A DNA stretch of 64,000 nucleotides from Microlunatus lacustris (GCA_039527025.1 BAAAJN010000004.1:124001-188000), one strand, 5' to 3'. Shown: positions 16,625 through 26,035, counted from the first letter of the stretch. Notes: generated from the sequence alone by a model not told the origin. Translations and numbers: made by a program.

Positions 16625-17104
16625 ATGCGTGAGCTCGATGTGGTGGGTGTCCGGGTCGAGATGCCCTCGAACGCGCCCATGGTGCTGCTGCGCGAGGTCG
16701 GCGGCAGCCGGTACCTCCCGATCTGGATCGGCGCCAGCGAGGCCTCGGCCATCGCCAACGCCCAGGAGGGCGTCGTCCCGCCGCGGCCGCTCACCCACGA
16801 CCTGATGGTGGACACGCTGTCCACCCTCGGGCACCGGCTGACCGAGGTGCACATCACCGAGCTGGAGGGCGGCACGTTCTACGCCGTGCTGCTGGTCGAC
16901 GGCGTCGAGGTCAGCGCCCGTCCCTCCGACGCGATCGCGCTGGCGCTGCGTGTCGGCTCCGACATCTACTGCGCCGACGACGTCCTGGACGAGGCGGGGA
17001 TCGAGATCCCCGAGGCCGAGGAGGACGAGGTGGAGAAGTTCCGTGAGTTCCTCGACCAGGTGAACCCTGACGACTTCGTGACCGGTGAGGAACCCACCTC
17101 CTGA
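16625..17104 (+). CDS. Bifunctional nuclease family protein (DUF151)
   Basis: The 159-residue protein carries the DUF151 core from MRELDVVGVRVEMPSNAP through LPIWIGASEASAIA, RPLTHDLM, and RPSDAIALALR with an acidic C-terminus. Plant members have nuclease activity, but the bacterial role is unclear. It corresponds to Rv1829 and keeps the same neighbours. Its own leaderless-type promoter follows the hairpin that ends the upstream unit. Confidence 0.92.
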   Translation: MRELDVVGVRVEMPSNAPMVLLREVGGSRYLPIWIGASEASAIANAQEGVVPPRPLTHDLMVDTLSTLGHRLTEVHITELEGGTFYAVLLVDGVEVSARPSDAIALALRVGSDIYCADDVLDEAGIEIPEAEEDEVEKFREFLDQVNPDDFVTGEEPTS

Positions 17105-17238
17105 CTCCGGGTCGCCCACCGGCAACCCTCGACCGGCTGCTCGGGGTCGGCCTGCCCAGCCGCAGCTCCTACCACAACGAGGACCCTCACGCCAGGGTCG
17201 AGAGTTGGGAATCGGTCCGGGACCCCGGCGGCGTGTCG

Positions 17239-17297
17239 TTGACCGGTCCGATGGCCTGCCCGTAGCGTTCCCCGGGTAATACCGACGCTGGAATTAC
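17239..17297 (+). promoter_or_regulatory. Promoter and inverted repeat upstream of second MerR gene
   Basis: TTGACC (17239-17244) and TAGCGT (17263-17268) are spaced by 18 bases and predict a transcript start near 17275. Immediately downstream, GTAAT (17276-17280) and ATTAC (17293-17297) form an inverted repeat over the expected start site. This is an AT-rich island in very GC-rich DNA and a plausible autoregulatory operator. Confidence 0.5.
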
Positions 17298-17352
17298 GCG
17301 CGGGGAACTCGGGGTGTGTTCCCACCCCAGCGCAGCACCGACCGGAGGCCAC

Positions 17353-17946
<594 letters not shown>

Positions 17947-17955
17947 GCACGCGCA

Positions 17956-18120
17956 CCCTGAGCTCGACATCCGTGGCCTGACCTCGACGTCGGTGCCCTG
18001 AGCTCGTCGAACGTGCCCTGAGCTCGTCGAAGGGCCTTCGACAGGCTCAGGCGACGGACCCGACCCGGCGCGGCCCCCCCGACGCTGAGTGGCCCCCCGC
18101 GCCCTGAGCTCGTCGAAGGG
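17956..18120. repeat. Cluster of dispersed palindromic repeats
   Basis: At least four CCTGAGCTCGTCGA-type units are recognisable (17995-18011, 18014-18032, 18101-18120, and inverted CCTTCGACAGGCTCAGG at 18035-18051). Two more degenerate ones lie at about 17956 and 17976. The adjacent inverted pair at 18014-18051 can form a long hairpin, probably ending merR transcription before the glycine riboswitch. Confidence 0.82.
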
Positions 18121-18153
18121 CCACCGAGCGTGGTCCTCCTCGGGAGGGCCGGG

Positions 18154-18159
18154 TAGTCT
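18154..18159 (+). promoter_or_regulatory. -10 element for the riboswitch-gcvP transcript
   Basis: TAGTCT would place the transcript start near 18166, about a dozen bases before the first conserved aptamer bases. No convincing -35 element is visible. Confidence 0.4.
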
Positions 18160-18177
18160 GGCGCTGCTGAACGACGA

Positions 18178-18292
18178 CGCGGGAGAGCTCACCGGCTCGA
18201 GGACGAGGACGGTGGCGCCGAAGGGGCAACATCCCCGGAACCTCTCAGGCACCCAGACCGCGTCCGTCTGGCAACTCTGGAGCCACCGGGTG
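18178..18292 (+). ncRNA. Glycine riboswitch (single aptamer visible)
   Basis: The conserved glycine-aptamer blocks appear in order: GCGGGAGAGC (18178-18187), GGCGCCGAAGGGGCAA (about 18213-18228), AACCTCTCAGGCA (about 18239-18251), a variable hairpin GACCG..CGTC, and GGCAACTCTGGAG (about 18270-18282). It lies 80-190 bases before gcvP on the same strand. Glycine binding is expected to switch on glycine cleavage. The downstream 80 bases do not repeat these blocks, so a second tandem aptamer is not apparent. Confidence 0.93.
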
Positions 18293-18371
18293 ACAGGGCG
18301 GGGAGCGCACACCGGACCGCCGCGCGCGGGTCGGGTCGCACCGCCGGACCGCCTGGAAGAAGCTCCCGCTG

Positions 18372-21260
18372 ATGCCCGTTCCCGCCGCCCCGCCCGCCAC
18401 CACCCCCGAGCCGTCGAGCTCGGCCGCCTTCGTCACCCGTCACATCGGACCGCAGGCCGACGAGCGCGACAAGATGCTGGCCGCGCTGGGCCTGGGCAGC
18501 CTGGAGGACCTCGTCCAGCAGGCGATGCCCGACGCCATCCGGATGACCGCGCCCCTGGCCCTGCCGCCGGCCCTCTCCGAGGCCGAGACCCTGGACGTGC
18601 TCCGGAGGCTGGCCGACCAGAACCAGGCCCTGACGCCGATGATCGGGCTCGGCTACGCCGGCACCATCACCCCCTCGGTGATCCGGCGCAACGTCTTGGA
18701 GGACCCGGCCTGGTACACCGCCTACACCCCCTACCAGCCCGAGATCAGCCAGGGCCGGCTCGAGGCGCTGCTGAACTTCCAGACCATGGTCTCCGACCTG
18801 ACCGGCCTGCCCACCTCGGGCGCCAGCCTGCTGGACGAGGCGACGGCGGTCGCGGAGGCGATGACCCTGGCCCGTCGGGCCACCAAGAAGGGCAGCACGC
18901 TGCTGCTCGACGCCGACACGCTGCCGCAGACGGTCGGGGTGGTGACCACCCGGGCCGACGCGCTCGGGTTGGACGTCGCCGTGGCCGACGGTCCGCTGCT
19001 CGAGGCCCTGGAGGCGCACGACGTGTTCGCCGTCGTCGTCCAGACCCTCGGAGCCAGCGGCCGGGTCACCGGGACCGACGAGCTGCGGGCGCTGGCCGAG
19101 GCCGTGCACGCCCGCGGGGGTCTGGTCATCGCGGCGTGCGACCTGCTCGCCCTCACCCTGACCACCGCGCCGGGGGAGTGGGGCGCGGACGTGGCGGTCG
19201 GCTCCAGCCAGCGCTTCGGCGTCCCCCTGTTCTACGGCGGCCCGCACGCCGGCTTCATCAGCGTCCGCGCCGGGCTGGAGCGCACGCTGCCCGGCCGGCT
19301 CGTCGGGGTCAGCAAGGACGCCGACGGCACCGCCGCCTTCCGGCTCGCACTGCAGACCCGCGAGCAGCACATCCGCCGGGAGAAGGCCACCTCCAACATC
19401 TGCACGGCGCAGGTCCTGCTGGCCGTGGTGGCCAGCATGTACGCCGTCTACCACGGCCCCGACGGGTTGCGCCGGATCGCCGAGACCGTGCACGCCCGGG
19501 CCACCGGGCTCGCCGGTGACCTGGCCGAGGGCGGCGTCGAGGTCGTGCACGGCTCGTTCTTCGACACCGTGCTGGCCCGGGTGCCCGGGAAGGCCGCCGA
19601 CGTCGTGGCCGCCGCCCGCGAGGCCGGCGTGCACCTGCGACACGTGGACGCCGACCACGTCGGCATCGCCGTCGGCGAGGACGCGCACGAGTCCGACCTG
19701 GCCGCCGTCCGCGCCGCCTTCGGGGTGACCGCGTCGGGCCGCTCCCGCGGCGACCTGGCGGGCAGCGAGCGCGAGACGCCGTACCTGACCCACCCGGTGT
19801 TCAACACCCACCACAGCGAGACGGCGATGCTGCGCTACCTCGCCGCCCTGTCCAACCGGGACTTCGCGCTGGACCGCGGGATGATCCCGCTGGGTTCGTG
19901 CACCATGAAGCTCAACGCCACCACCGAGATGGAGCCGATCTCCTACGACGGCTTCGCCAACCTGCACCCGTTCGCCCCGGCCGAGGACGCGCAGGGCTAC
20001 GCCACCCTGATCGCCACGCTGGAGGGCTGGCTGGCCGAGGTCACCGGCTACGCCCGGGTCTCCATCCAGCCGAACGCGGGCAGCCAGGGTGAGCTGGCCG
20101 GGCTGCTGGCGATCCGCGGCTACCACCGCTCCCGCGGCGAGGGGGGCCGGACGGTCTGCCTCATCCCGTCCTCGGCGCACGGCACCAACGCGGCGTCGGC
20201 GGTGATGGCCGGCATGAAGGTCGTCGTCGTCAAGGCCACCGAGGACGGATCCGTCGACCTCGACGACCTGCGCACCAAGATCGAGGTCCACCGCGAGACG
20301 CTGGCCGCGATCATGGTCACCTACCCGTCCACCCACGGGGTGTTCGAGGAGGGCATCACGGAGCTGTGCGGTCTGGTGCACGACGCCGGTGGTCAGGTCT
20401 ACGTCGACGGTGCCAACCTCAACGCGCTGCTCGGCCTGGCCCAGCCGGGCCGCTTCGGCGCCGACGTCAGCCACCTCAACCTCCACAAGACGTTCTGCAT
20501 CCCGCACGGCGGCGGCGGTCCGGGGGTCGGTCCGATCGGGGTGGGGGAGCACCTGGCGCCGTTCGTCCCCGGTCACCCGTTCCTGCCGGGCGGTGACGAC
20601 GTCGGGCCCGTGTCGGCCGCCCCGTTCGGCTCGGCCGGCATCCTGCCGATCAGCTACGCCTACATCGCCATGATGGGCGCCGACGGCCTGACGGCGGCCA
20701 CCCAGCACGCGCTGCTGGCCGCCAACTACGTCGCCGAGCGGCTGCGGGCGCACTACCCGGTGCTCTACACCGGGCGCAACGCCCGGGTGGCGCACGAGTG
20801 CATCCTCGACCTGCGACCGATCACCAAGGCCAGCGGAGTGACCGTCGACGACGTGGCCAAGCGGCTGGTCGACTACGGCTTCCACGCCCCGACCATGAGC
20901 TTCCCCGTGCCCGGGACGCTGATGGTGGAGCCCACCGAGTCGGAGAACCTGGCCGAGCTGGACCGGTTCTGCGACGCGATGATCGCCATCCGTGCCGAGA
21001 TCGAGCAGGTGCAGGACGGCACCTGGCCGGCCGAGGACAACCCGCTGGTGCACGCGCCGCACACCCAGGCCCGCGTCACGGCCGACGAGTGGACCCACCC
21101 GTACAGCCGGCGGGTGGCCGCCTTCCCGGCCGGCCTGCACCAGGGGCCGCTGTACGCCACCGGCAGCGACAAGTACTGGCCGCCGGTCGGCCGGATCGAC
21201 GGCAGCTTCGGCGACCGCAACCTGGTCTGCACCTGCCCGCCGCCGGAGGCGTTCGAGTAG
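18372..21260 (+). CDS. gcvP: Glycine dehydrogenase (aminomethyl-transferring), P protein
   Basis: The 962-residue PLP enzyme has the usual length of the single-chain P protein. The N-terminal half begins TRHIGP and contains MIGLGYAGT. The C-terminal half has the PLP Lys in HLNLHKTFCIPHGGGGPG (about residue 704). It decarboxylates glycine and loads the aminomethyl group onto GcvH. The ATG follows GGAAG, and translation is preceded by the glycine riboswitch. A perfect 14-bp hairpin follows at 21318. Confidence 0.97.
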   Translation: MPVPAAPPATTPEPSSSAAFVTRHIGPQADERDKMLAALGLGSLEDLVQQAMPDAIRMTAPLALPPALSEAETLDVLRRLADQNQALTPMIGLGYAGTITPSVIRRNVLEDPAWYTAYTPYQPEISQGRLEALLNFQTMVSDLTGLPTSGASLLDEATAVAEAMTLARRATKKGSTLLLDADTLPQTVGVVTTRADALGLDVAVADGPLLEALEAHDVFAVVVQTLGASGRVTGTDELRALAEAVHARGGLVIAACDLLALTLTTAPGEWGADVAVGSSQRFGVPLFYGGPHAGFISVRAGLERTLPGRLVGVSKDADGTAAFRLALQTREQHIRREKATSNICTAQVLLAVVASMYAVYHGPDGLRRIAETVHARATGLAGDLAEGGVEVVHGSFFDTVLARVPGKAADVVAAAREAGVHLRHVDADHVGIAVGEDAHESDLAAVRAAFGVTASGRSRGDLAGSERETPYLTHPVFNTHHSETAMLRYLAALSNRDFALDRGMIPLGSCTMKLNATTEMEPISYDGFANLHPFAPAEDAQGYATLIATLEGWLAEVTGYARVSIQPNAGSQGELAGLLAIRGYHRSRGEGGRTVCLIPSSAHGTNAASAVMAGMKVVVVKATEDGSVDLDDLRTKIEVHRETLAAIMVTYPSTHGVFEEGITELCGLVHDAGGQVYVDGANLNALLGLAQPGRFGADVSHLNLHKTFCIPHGGGGPGVGPIGVGEHLAPFVPGHPFLPGGDDVGPVSAAPFGSAGILPISYAYIAMMGADGLTAATQHALLAANYVAERLRAHYPVLYTGRNARVAHECILDLRPITKASGVTVDDVAKRLVDYGFHAPTMSFPVPGTLMVEPTESENLAELDRFCDAMIAIRAEIEQVQDGTWPAEDNPLVHAPHTQARVTADEWTHPYSRRVAAFPAGLHQGPLYATGSDKYWPPVGRIDGSFGDRNLVCTCPPPEAFE

Positions 21261-21317
21261 TCGTCGCAGGGCCGAGCACGTCGGACCAGTGCCGCAGGAG
21301 TTCGGGGGAAGAGCGGG

Positions 21318-21349
21318 AGCGATGTGCCGCGCAGTCGCGGCACATCGCT
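21318..21349. terminator. Bidirectional terminator between gcvP and the ThuA-like gene
   Basis: The arms at 21318-21331 and 21336-21349 (starting AGCGATGTGC) are perfectly complementary over 14 bases with a 4-base loop CAGT. The hairpin lies in the middle of the 124-base gap between convergent genes, so it can stop transcripts from both sides. Confidence 0.75.
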
Positions 21350-21384
21350 GCACGTTCCGCTCGCGGTGCGGTTTGGCCTCCAGC

Positions 21385-22053
21385 TCAGCTGGTGGCCGGC
21401 ACCAGCAGCCAGTCGAGCTCTCGGTCCAGCAGCACCCGGCGGCCCTCCGCCTGGTAGGAGTTGGCGTCGTGGCCGAGGGCGTCGGCCACCAGCCGCGAGG
21501 CGCCCCAGGTCCGGGTCCAGCCGAGCGCGTGCCGCTCGCCCTCCTCCTCGTGCTCGAGGAAGACCGCCGAGCCCTCGTCCACCCGCAGCCGGGTGTACCG
21601 CTCGTCGAGGATCGGGAGCCGGTCGAGCCCCGCGGTCAGCGGGTGCTCCGGCCGGGCGAGAGCCACCCCGTCGTCGTAGTCGGGGTGGTGGGTGGTGCCG
21701 TAGGTCCAGCCGCCGCCCACCACGTCGCGCCAGAGCGGCCAGTCGGGGAAAGCGGTCAGGGTCGAGTGCGCCAGCAGCGTCGGCAGCCCGGTCCGCAGCG
21801 CTGCGACCAGGCCCGCGGCGGCCGGCTCGGCCAGCTGGTCGGGGCCGTACCAGCCGATGTTCAGGACCAGCACGGACGGCAGGCTGCCGCTGGCCAGCCG
21901 GGCGAGGGCCGCGTCAGCGTCGTCCTCGACGTCGACGTCGCAGCCCCGACCGCGGAGGGCGTCGGCGAGCGCTCGGGAGGTGGCGGGGAACGGGTGCCAC
22001 GGGTCGCCGTAGCGGCCGGCACCGGAGACCACCAGGGCACGGGGAGGAGTCAC
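21385..22053 (-). CDS. ThuA-like domain protein
   Basis: The 222-residue protein resembles the ThuA (trehalose utilisation) class I glutamine amidotransferase-like fold. It has an opening ALVVSGAGRYGDPWHPFPATS, then GLPTLLAHSTLTAFPDWPLWRDVVGGGW and a C-terminal ERHALGWTRTWGASR. Family members act on sugar derivatives, but few have a known reaction. The GTG at 22053 was chosen because it begins the conserved core and has GGGAGAG upstream. It ends 46 bases before the methyltransferase gene, on the same strand, so the two may be co-transcribed. Confidence 0.8.
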   Translation of the reverse strand: MTPPRALVVSGAGRYGDPWHPFPATSRALADALRGRGCDVDVEDDADAALARLASGSLPSVLVLNIGWYGPDQLAEPAAAGLVAALRTGLPTLLAHSTLTAFPDWPLWRDVVGGGWTYGTTHHPDYDDGVALARPEHPLTAGLDRLPILDERYTRLRVDEGSAVFLEHEEEGERHALGWTRTWGASRLVADALGHDANSYQAEGRRVLLDRELDWLLVPATS

Positions 22054-22099
22054 CGGGCCACTCTCCCGGAGCCCCGGTCTGGGGAGGTGACCGGGCCGG

Positions 22100-22744
22100 T
22101 CAGGACTGGGGGCGGTCCACCCCGGGCCGCAAGACCGCGACCTCCCAGGCGTGCGGGCCGGCGACGACCCGGACCGTCTCCACCAGCTCGAGCCGACGGC
22201 GCAGCCGCCGCAGCAGGTGCCGGGTGGGCCAGGTGCGGGCGTAGCAGGAGACGACGACGACCCCGCCCGGGGCGAGCAGCCGGGCGTACCGCTCGACGAC
22301 CCGGACGGGTCGGGGCAGGTAGTAGAGGACCTCGTTGAGGACCACCGCGTCGGGCGCCTCGTCGGGGACGAAGCTGCTGGCGTCGGCCGCCAGGAAGGTC
22401 GTGCGCGGCGTGCCGGCGCCACGGGCCCGCTGCAGCGCCGGCGCGTAGCGGTCGATGCCGAGGTAGCGGCGGTAGCGCAACCCCTCCTGCAGGATCCCCT
22501 GGGAGCAGCCGACGTCGAGCACGAATCCGTCCGCCGCGTACCGCTCGACCGCGGCCCGCACCGCACGGTACCGGTCGGCCTCGGCCGCGTCCCGCAGCCG
22601 GCCCCAGCCACCGCGGGCATTTTCGACCGCGTTCTCGACCAGCATCAGGATGCGGGCGAGCGCCAGCGGGACGGGGACCAGGTTCAGCAACGAGACGCCG
22701 GCGCCACCGAGCACGCGCTGCACCAGGGCGGGCTGGTCGGTCAC
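22100..22744 (-). CDS. SAM-dependent class I methyltransferase
   Basis: The protein of about 214 residues has motif I as VLDVGCSQGILQEGL, an acidic post-motif YLGIDRY, and the later block LAPGGVVVVSCYARTWPTR, typical of small-molecule methyltransferases. The first 45 residues contain a hydrophobic stretch that could contact the membrane. The GTG start is a best guess; no strong ribosome binding site is visible. The substrate is unknown. Confidence 0.82.
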   Translation of the reverse strand: MTDQPALVQRVLGGAGVSLLNLVPVPLALARILMLVENAVENARGGWGRLRDAAEADRYRAVRAAVERYAADGFVLDVGCSQGILQEGLRYRRYLGIDRYAPALQRARGAGTPRTTFLAADASSFVPDEAPDAVVLNEVLYYLPRPVRVVERYARLLAPGGVVVVSCYARTWPTRHLLRRLRRRLELVETVRVVAGPHAWEVAVLRPGVDRPQS

Positions 22745-22811
22745 CCGCCCAGTCTGCCCGAACCCTGCGGGGCCTCCGACGACCCCGGCGCCGTCCGGAC
22801 GGCGGCCTGGG

Positions 22812-22817
22812 TAGCGT
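22812..22817 (+). promoter_or_regulatory. -10 element for leaderless yihY gene
   Basis: TAGCGT is followed by 6 bases and then GTG 22824. Confidence 0.5.
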
Positions 22818-22823
22818 CGCCCC

Positions 22824-23906
22824 GTGCCCGAGTCGACCGAGCCGACGACGACCGCCACCCCGGCCCTGCCGTCCGGCGTCCCGCACCTGCTCCGCGCCGT
22901 CGAGCGCTACTTCAGCAGGCTGGGCATCCAGTTCGCCGGTGCCATCACCTACTTCTCGGTGCTCGCCGTGATCCCCGTCCTGATGTTCGCGTTCGCGGCG
23001 GCGGGGCTGGTGCTGACCGTCACCCGGCCGGAGCTGCTGCTCCCGCTGGCCGACGCGATCGCGAGCACCCTGGGCACCGCCGACCCGGCCGTCCGGCAGC
23101 AGATCCTCGACCTGGTCCGCAGTGCCCTGGGCAACTGGCGCAGCGTCGGCGTGCTGGGACTGGTGTCGGCTCTCTACTCCGGGGCCGGCTGGATGGGAAC
23201 GCTGAAGGACGCGGTGCGCGCTCAGTGGCGGCCGGAGTTCGACGTCCAGCCAGCCGTCGGCAACGTCGTCCTGGCGACGCTGCGGCTCTACGCGGTGAAC
23301 CTCCTCCAGCTGGCCGCACTGCTGGTGGCGATGGCGGTCACCTTCGGCCTGGCGGCCCTGTCCACGAACTTCGCCGGCACCGTGCTCGAGTTCTTGGGGC
23401 TGGCCCAGATCGGCTGGTTGAGCCCGCTGCTCCGGCTCGTGCCGGTGGTGTTCTCGATCGGCACGGGGTTCGTGCTGTTCCTGTTCCTCTACACCGTGCT
23501 GCCCGAGACGAAGGAGTCCCGCGCCACGGTGCGTCGCGGTGCGCTGATCGGCGCCGTCGGGTTGGCGGTGCTGCAGTACCTGAGCACGTTCCTGGTCGGG
23601 CTGCTCTCCGGCAACCGGGCCTTCGCGGTGTTCGGCTCGGTGATCGCGTTGATGTTGTTCCTCAACCTGTTCGCCCAGCTGATCTTGTTCATGGCCGCCT
23701 GGATCGCCACCGCCGACCACCCGGCCACGCCGGTGGGCGTCGTGGGAGAGGAGGAGGTCAGCCCCGTCCCGCTGGTCGTCCCGACGGCGGCGGCCGAGTC
23801 CGCCGGGGTCGCCGCGGGGCGCCGGTCAGGCTGGCTGCTCGGCGCCGCGACCGGGGCGGGGGTGGGTGCCGCGCTCTCCTGGTGGGTGGCCCGTCGGCGC
23901 CGCTGA
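22824..23906 (+). CDS. YihY/BrkB family inner membrane protein
   Basis: The 360-residue polytopic protein shows the YihY/BrkB pattern: an amphipathic N-terminus, GAITYFSVLAVIPVLMF in the first membrane segment, YSGAGWMGTLKDA, and LPETKESRATVRRGALIGAVG. About six membrane helices are followed by a hydrophilic tail with a final GAATGAGVGAALSWWVARR segment. The family was once called ribonuclease BN in error; its function is unknown. The promoter is leaderless-type. A long hairpin separates it from the convergent pfp gene. Confidence 0.9.
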   Translation: MPESTEPTTTATPALPSGVPHLLRAVERYFSRLGIQFAGAITYFSVLAVIPVLMFAFAAAGLVLTVTRPELLLPLADAIASTLGTADPAVRQQILDLVRSALGNWRSVGVLGLVSALYSGAGWMGTLKDAVRAQWRPEFDVQPAVGNVVLATLRLYAVNLLQLAALLVAMAVTFGLAALSTNFAGTVLEFLGLAQIGWLSPLLRLVPVVFSIGTGFVLFLFLYTVLPETKESRATVRRGALIGAVGLAVLQYLSTFLVGLLSGNRAFAVFGSVIALMLFLNLFAQLILFMAAWIATADHPATPVGVVGEEEVSPVPLVVPTAAAESAGVAAGRRSGWLLGAATGAGVGAALSWWVARRRR

Positions 23907-23912
23907 GTCGTC

Positions 23913-23971
23913 GGAAACCGCTGACGGGTCGCGTCTGATCGGCGAGATCGGCGCAACCCGCCAGCGTTTCC
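23913..23971. terminator. Bidirectional terminator between yihY and pfp
   Basis: GGAAACCGCTGACGGGT (from 23913) pairs with ACCCGCCAGCGTTTCC (ending 23971), with one bulged base and one mismatch, across a loop of about 26 bases. The stretch fills most of the 80-base gap between convergent genes. Confidence 0.65.
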
Positions 23972-23986
23972 CTGCCTTGCGGTGCC

Positions 23987-25207
23987 TCAGTGGGCCTCGG
24001 CCGGCTGAGGCGCCGGCTGGCCGATGCCGGCGAGCAGTTCGCCGTACCAGTCCTGGGTGATGTCGAAGGGCTTGCCGCCCTTGATCCGCTCGAACTCGAT
24101 GGCCCGGAGCTCGTCGCCCCGCTCCTCGTCGTGACCGATCACGCCCGGCTCGCCGCGCAGGGCGGAATCGACCGCGAGATCGGTCATCGAGCGGATCAGC
24201 GCCAGGTCCGCGTCGTTGGCGGCGGCGGAGCGGGAGAAGTAGCCCGACTTCTGCACCAGCACCTTCTCGGCGCCGAGCTTCTCGGCGAACTTCGAGGCGA
24301 ACCAGGCGCCGGGGTTGATCTTGTCGATCTTGACGTGGCCGAACGGGTCCCGGGCGACCTCCTCGCCGGAGCGCTCCAGCTCGGCGACGATGGTGTCCAG
24401 CCCGGCGCCCTCGGAGACGAACAACGTCACCGACCCGACGGTGTCCATCACCTCCTTGAGGCGGGCGGCCTCGGCCTCCAGGTCGAAGACGGCCTCGGGC
24501 ACGTAGACGCCGTGCACGTCCCACGCCCCCCGGCTCAGCCCGATCTCGGGCAGCCACTGCTGGCTGTCCAGCCAGTCGCGGTAGGCCTGCGCCGTGGCGG
24601 CGGTCAGCCAGCCGCAGTGCCGGCCCATCACCTCGTGCACGATCAGCATCCGGGAGCCGGAGTTGTGCTCGGCGACGACGTTCTGCGCGAACCGGGCGCC
24701 CTGCTCCGCCGCGGTCCAGGCGCCCAGGGACTGGCGGATCGGGATGACGTCGTTGTCGATGGTCTTGGGCAGTCCGACGACGGTCAGCGCGTAGTCGTTG
24801 CTGGCCAGGAACGCGGCCAGGTCTGCGGCGGTGGTGTTGGTGTCGTCGCCGCCGATGGTGTGCAGGACGTCGACGCCGTCGGCGGTCAGCCGGTCGGCCG
24901 CCGCCTGCAGCGGGTCGACCCCCTCGGCCACCAGGCCCCGCTTGACCAGGTCGGCCGCGTTGGTGAGCTTGACCCGGGAGTTTCCGATCGGCGAGCCCCC
25001 GAAGCGGTGCAGCAGCCCCGCCTGCTCCCGGATCTGCGGGGTGATGGTGATCGAGTCACCGGCCAGCAGGCCCTGGTAACCGTGCCGGTAGGCGATGATC
25101 TCGACGTCGGGGGCGACGGCGCTGTAGCGCTCGATCAACCCGCCGATGGCGGAGGAGAGGCAGGGGGCGAATCCGCCGGCGGTGAGCAGGGCGACCTTGG
25201 TGACCAT
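23987..25207 (-). CDS. pfp: Pyrophosphate--fructose 6-phosphate 1-phosphotransferase
   Basis: The 406-residue PfkA-superfamily enzyme has the two markers of PPi-dependent enzymes. GGDD occurs at about residue 119, where ATP enzymes have GGDG, and PKTIDND at about 149, where ATP enzymes usually have PGTIDND. MGRHCGWL is also typical. It reversibly converts fructose 6-phosphate to fructose 1,6-bisphosphate with pyrophosphate, so it can serve glycolysis and gluconeogenesis. TAAGAT (25220-25215 on the minus strand) lies 7 bases before the ATG, so transcription is probably leaderless. Confidence 0.93.
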   Translation of the reverse strand: MVTKVALLTAGGFAPCLSSAIGGLIERYSAVAPDVEIIAYRHGYQGLLAGDSITITPQIREQAGLLHRFGGSPIGNSRVKLTNAADLVKRGLVAEGVDPLQAAADRLTADGVDVLHTIGGDDTNTTAADLAAFLASNDYALTVVGLPKTIDNDVIPIRQSLGAWTAAEQGARFAQNVVAEHNSGSRMLIVHEVMGRHCGWLTAATAQAYRDWLDSQQWLPEIGLSRGAWDVHGVYVPEAVFDLEAEAARLKEVMDTVGSVTLFVSEGAGLDTIVAELERSGEEVARDPFGHVKIDKINPGAWFASKFAEKLGAEKVLVQKSGYFSRSAAANDADLALIRSMTDLAVDSALRGEPGVIGHDEERGDELRAIEFERIKGGKPFDITQDWYGELLAGIGQPAPQPAEAH

Positions 25208-25309
25208 GCCCGAGATCTTAGGGGAGCGGCCGTCGGCGGCCGCAGTCCTGGTCAGGGCGTGGGAGGGTCAGCAGCGGGCCGGGCACGGTGCCGTCCTAGG
25301 CTCGGGGGC

Positions 25310-25942
25310 ATGGCCCGGTACTTCGACGTCCACCCGCAGAACCCGCAGGCGCGGACGATCGGCAAGGTCGTCGACCTGCTGCACGCCGACGGGCTGATCG
25401 CCTACCCCACCGACTCGTGCTTCGCCCTCGGCGCGCAGCTGGGGAACAAGGACGGCCTGGACCGGATCCGCAGCATCCGCCATCTCGACGACTCCCACCA
25501 CTTCACCTTGGTCTGCGCCGACTTCGCCCAGCTGGGCCAGTTCGTGCACCTCGACAACAACGTGTTCCGGGCGGTCAAGGCGGCGACGCCGGGCCAGTAC
25601 ACCTTCATCCTGCCCGCCACCAAGGAGGTGCCGCGGCGGATGTCGCACCCCAAGAAGCGGACGGTGGGGGTGCGCATCCCCGAGCACACCACGGCGCTGG
25701 CCCTGGTGCACGCGCTCGGCGAGCCGCTGGTCTCCAGCACGCTGCTGCTGCCCGACCAGGAGGCGCCGATGACCCAGGGCTGGGAGATCAAGGACACTCT
25801 CGACCACGTCGTGGACGCGGTCGTGGACTCCGGCGACTGCGGGGAGACCCCGACCACCGTCGTCGACTTCTCCGACGGCACCGCGGTGATCACCCGGGTG
25901 GGCGCCGGCGACCCGGAGCGCTTCGAGGCCCTGGCGGCCTGA
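25310..25942 (+). CDS. yciO: YciO subfamily protein of the Sua5/YciO/YrdC family
   Basis: The 210-residue protein matches E. coli YciO throughout: an opening FDVHPQNPQARTI, YPTDSCFALG, IRSIRHLDDSHHFTLVC, TPGQYTFILPATKEVPRR and PTTVVDFSDG. The family shares the fold of threonylcarbamoyl-AMP synthase, which starts t6A tRNA modification. YciO itself is a paralogue whose cellular role is less clear. TAGGCT (25297-25302) lies 7 bases before the ATG, suggesting a leaderless mRNA. Confidence 0.9.
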   Translation: MARYFDVHPQNPQARTIGKVVDLLHADGLIAYPTDSCFALGAQLGNKDGLDRIRSIRHLDDSHHFTLVCADFAQLGQFVHLDNNVFRAVKAATPGQYTFILPATKEVPRRMSHPKKRTVGVRIPEHTTALALVHALGEPLVSSTLLLPDQEAPMTQGWEIKDTLDHVVDAVVDSGDCGETPTTVVDFSDGTAVITRVGAGDPERFEALAA

Positions 25943-25944
25943 GG

Positions 25945-26035
25945 GCCCTTCGACAAGCTCAGGGCACGCGGGCAGGCTCAGGGCACGCCGGGCACAGCCG
26001 ACCCCGCCGCCTGGGCTTGTCGCAGCCCTGCCCCC
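25945..26035. repeat. Dispersed palindromic repeats
   Basis: CCTTCGACAAGCTCAGGG starts at 25948. It is followed by partial units GGCAGGCTCAGGGCAC and an inverted, diverged CTGGGCTTGTCGCAGCCCTG at about 26012-26031. Together they can form a hairpin after yciO. Confidence 0.7.

Noticed and set aside
18293..18371. Second glycine aptamer
   Set aside because: The conserved GGAGAG, GCCGAAGG and CTCAGG blocks do not recur in this segment.
18189..21353. A 1054-codon open frame on the minus strand opposite gcvP
   Set aside because: It mirrors a certain gcvP gene; long antisense frames are expected at this GC content, and the translation is low-complexity (Val/Gly/Asp/Arg-rich) with no recognisable domain.
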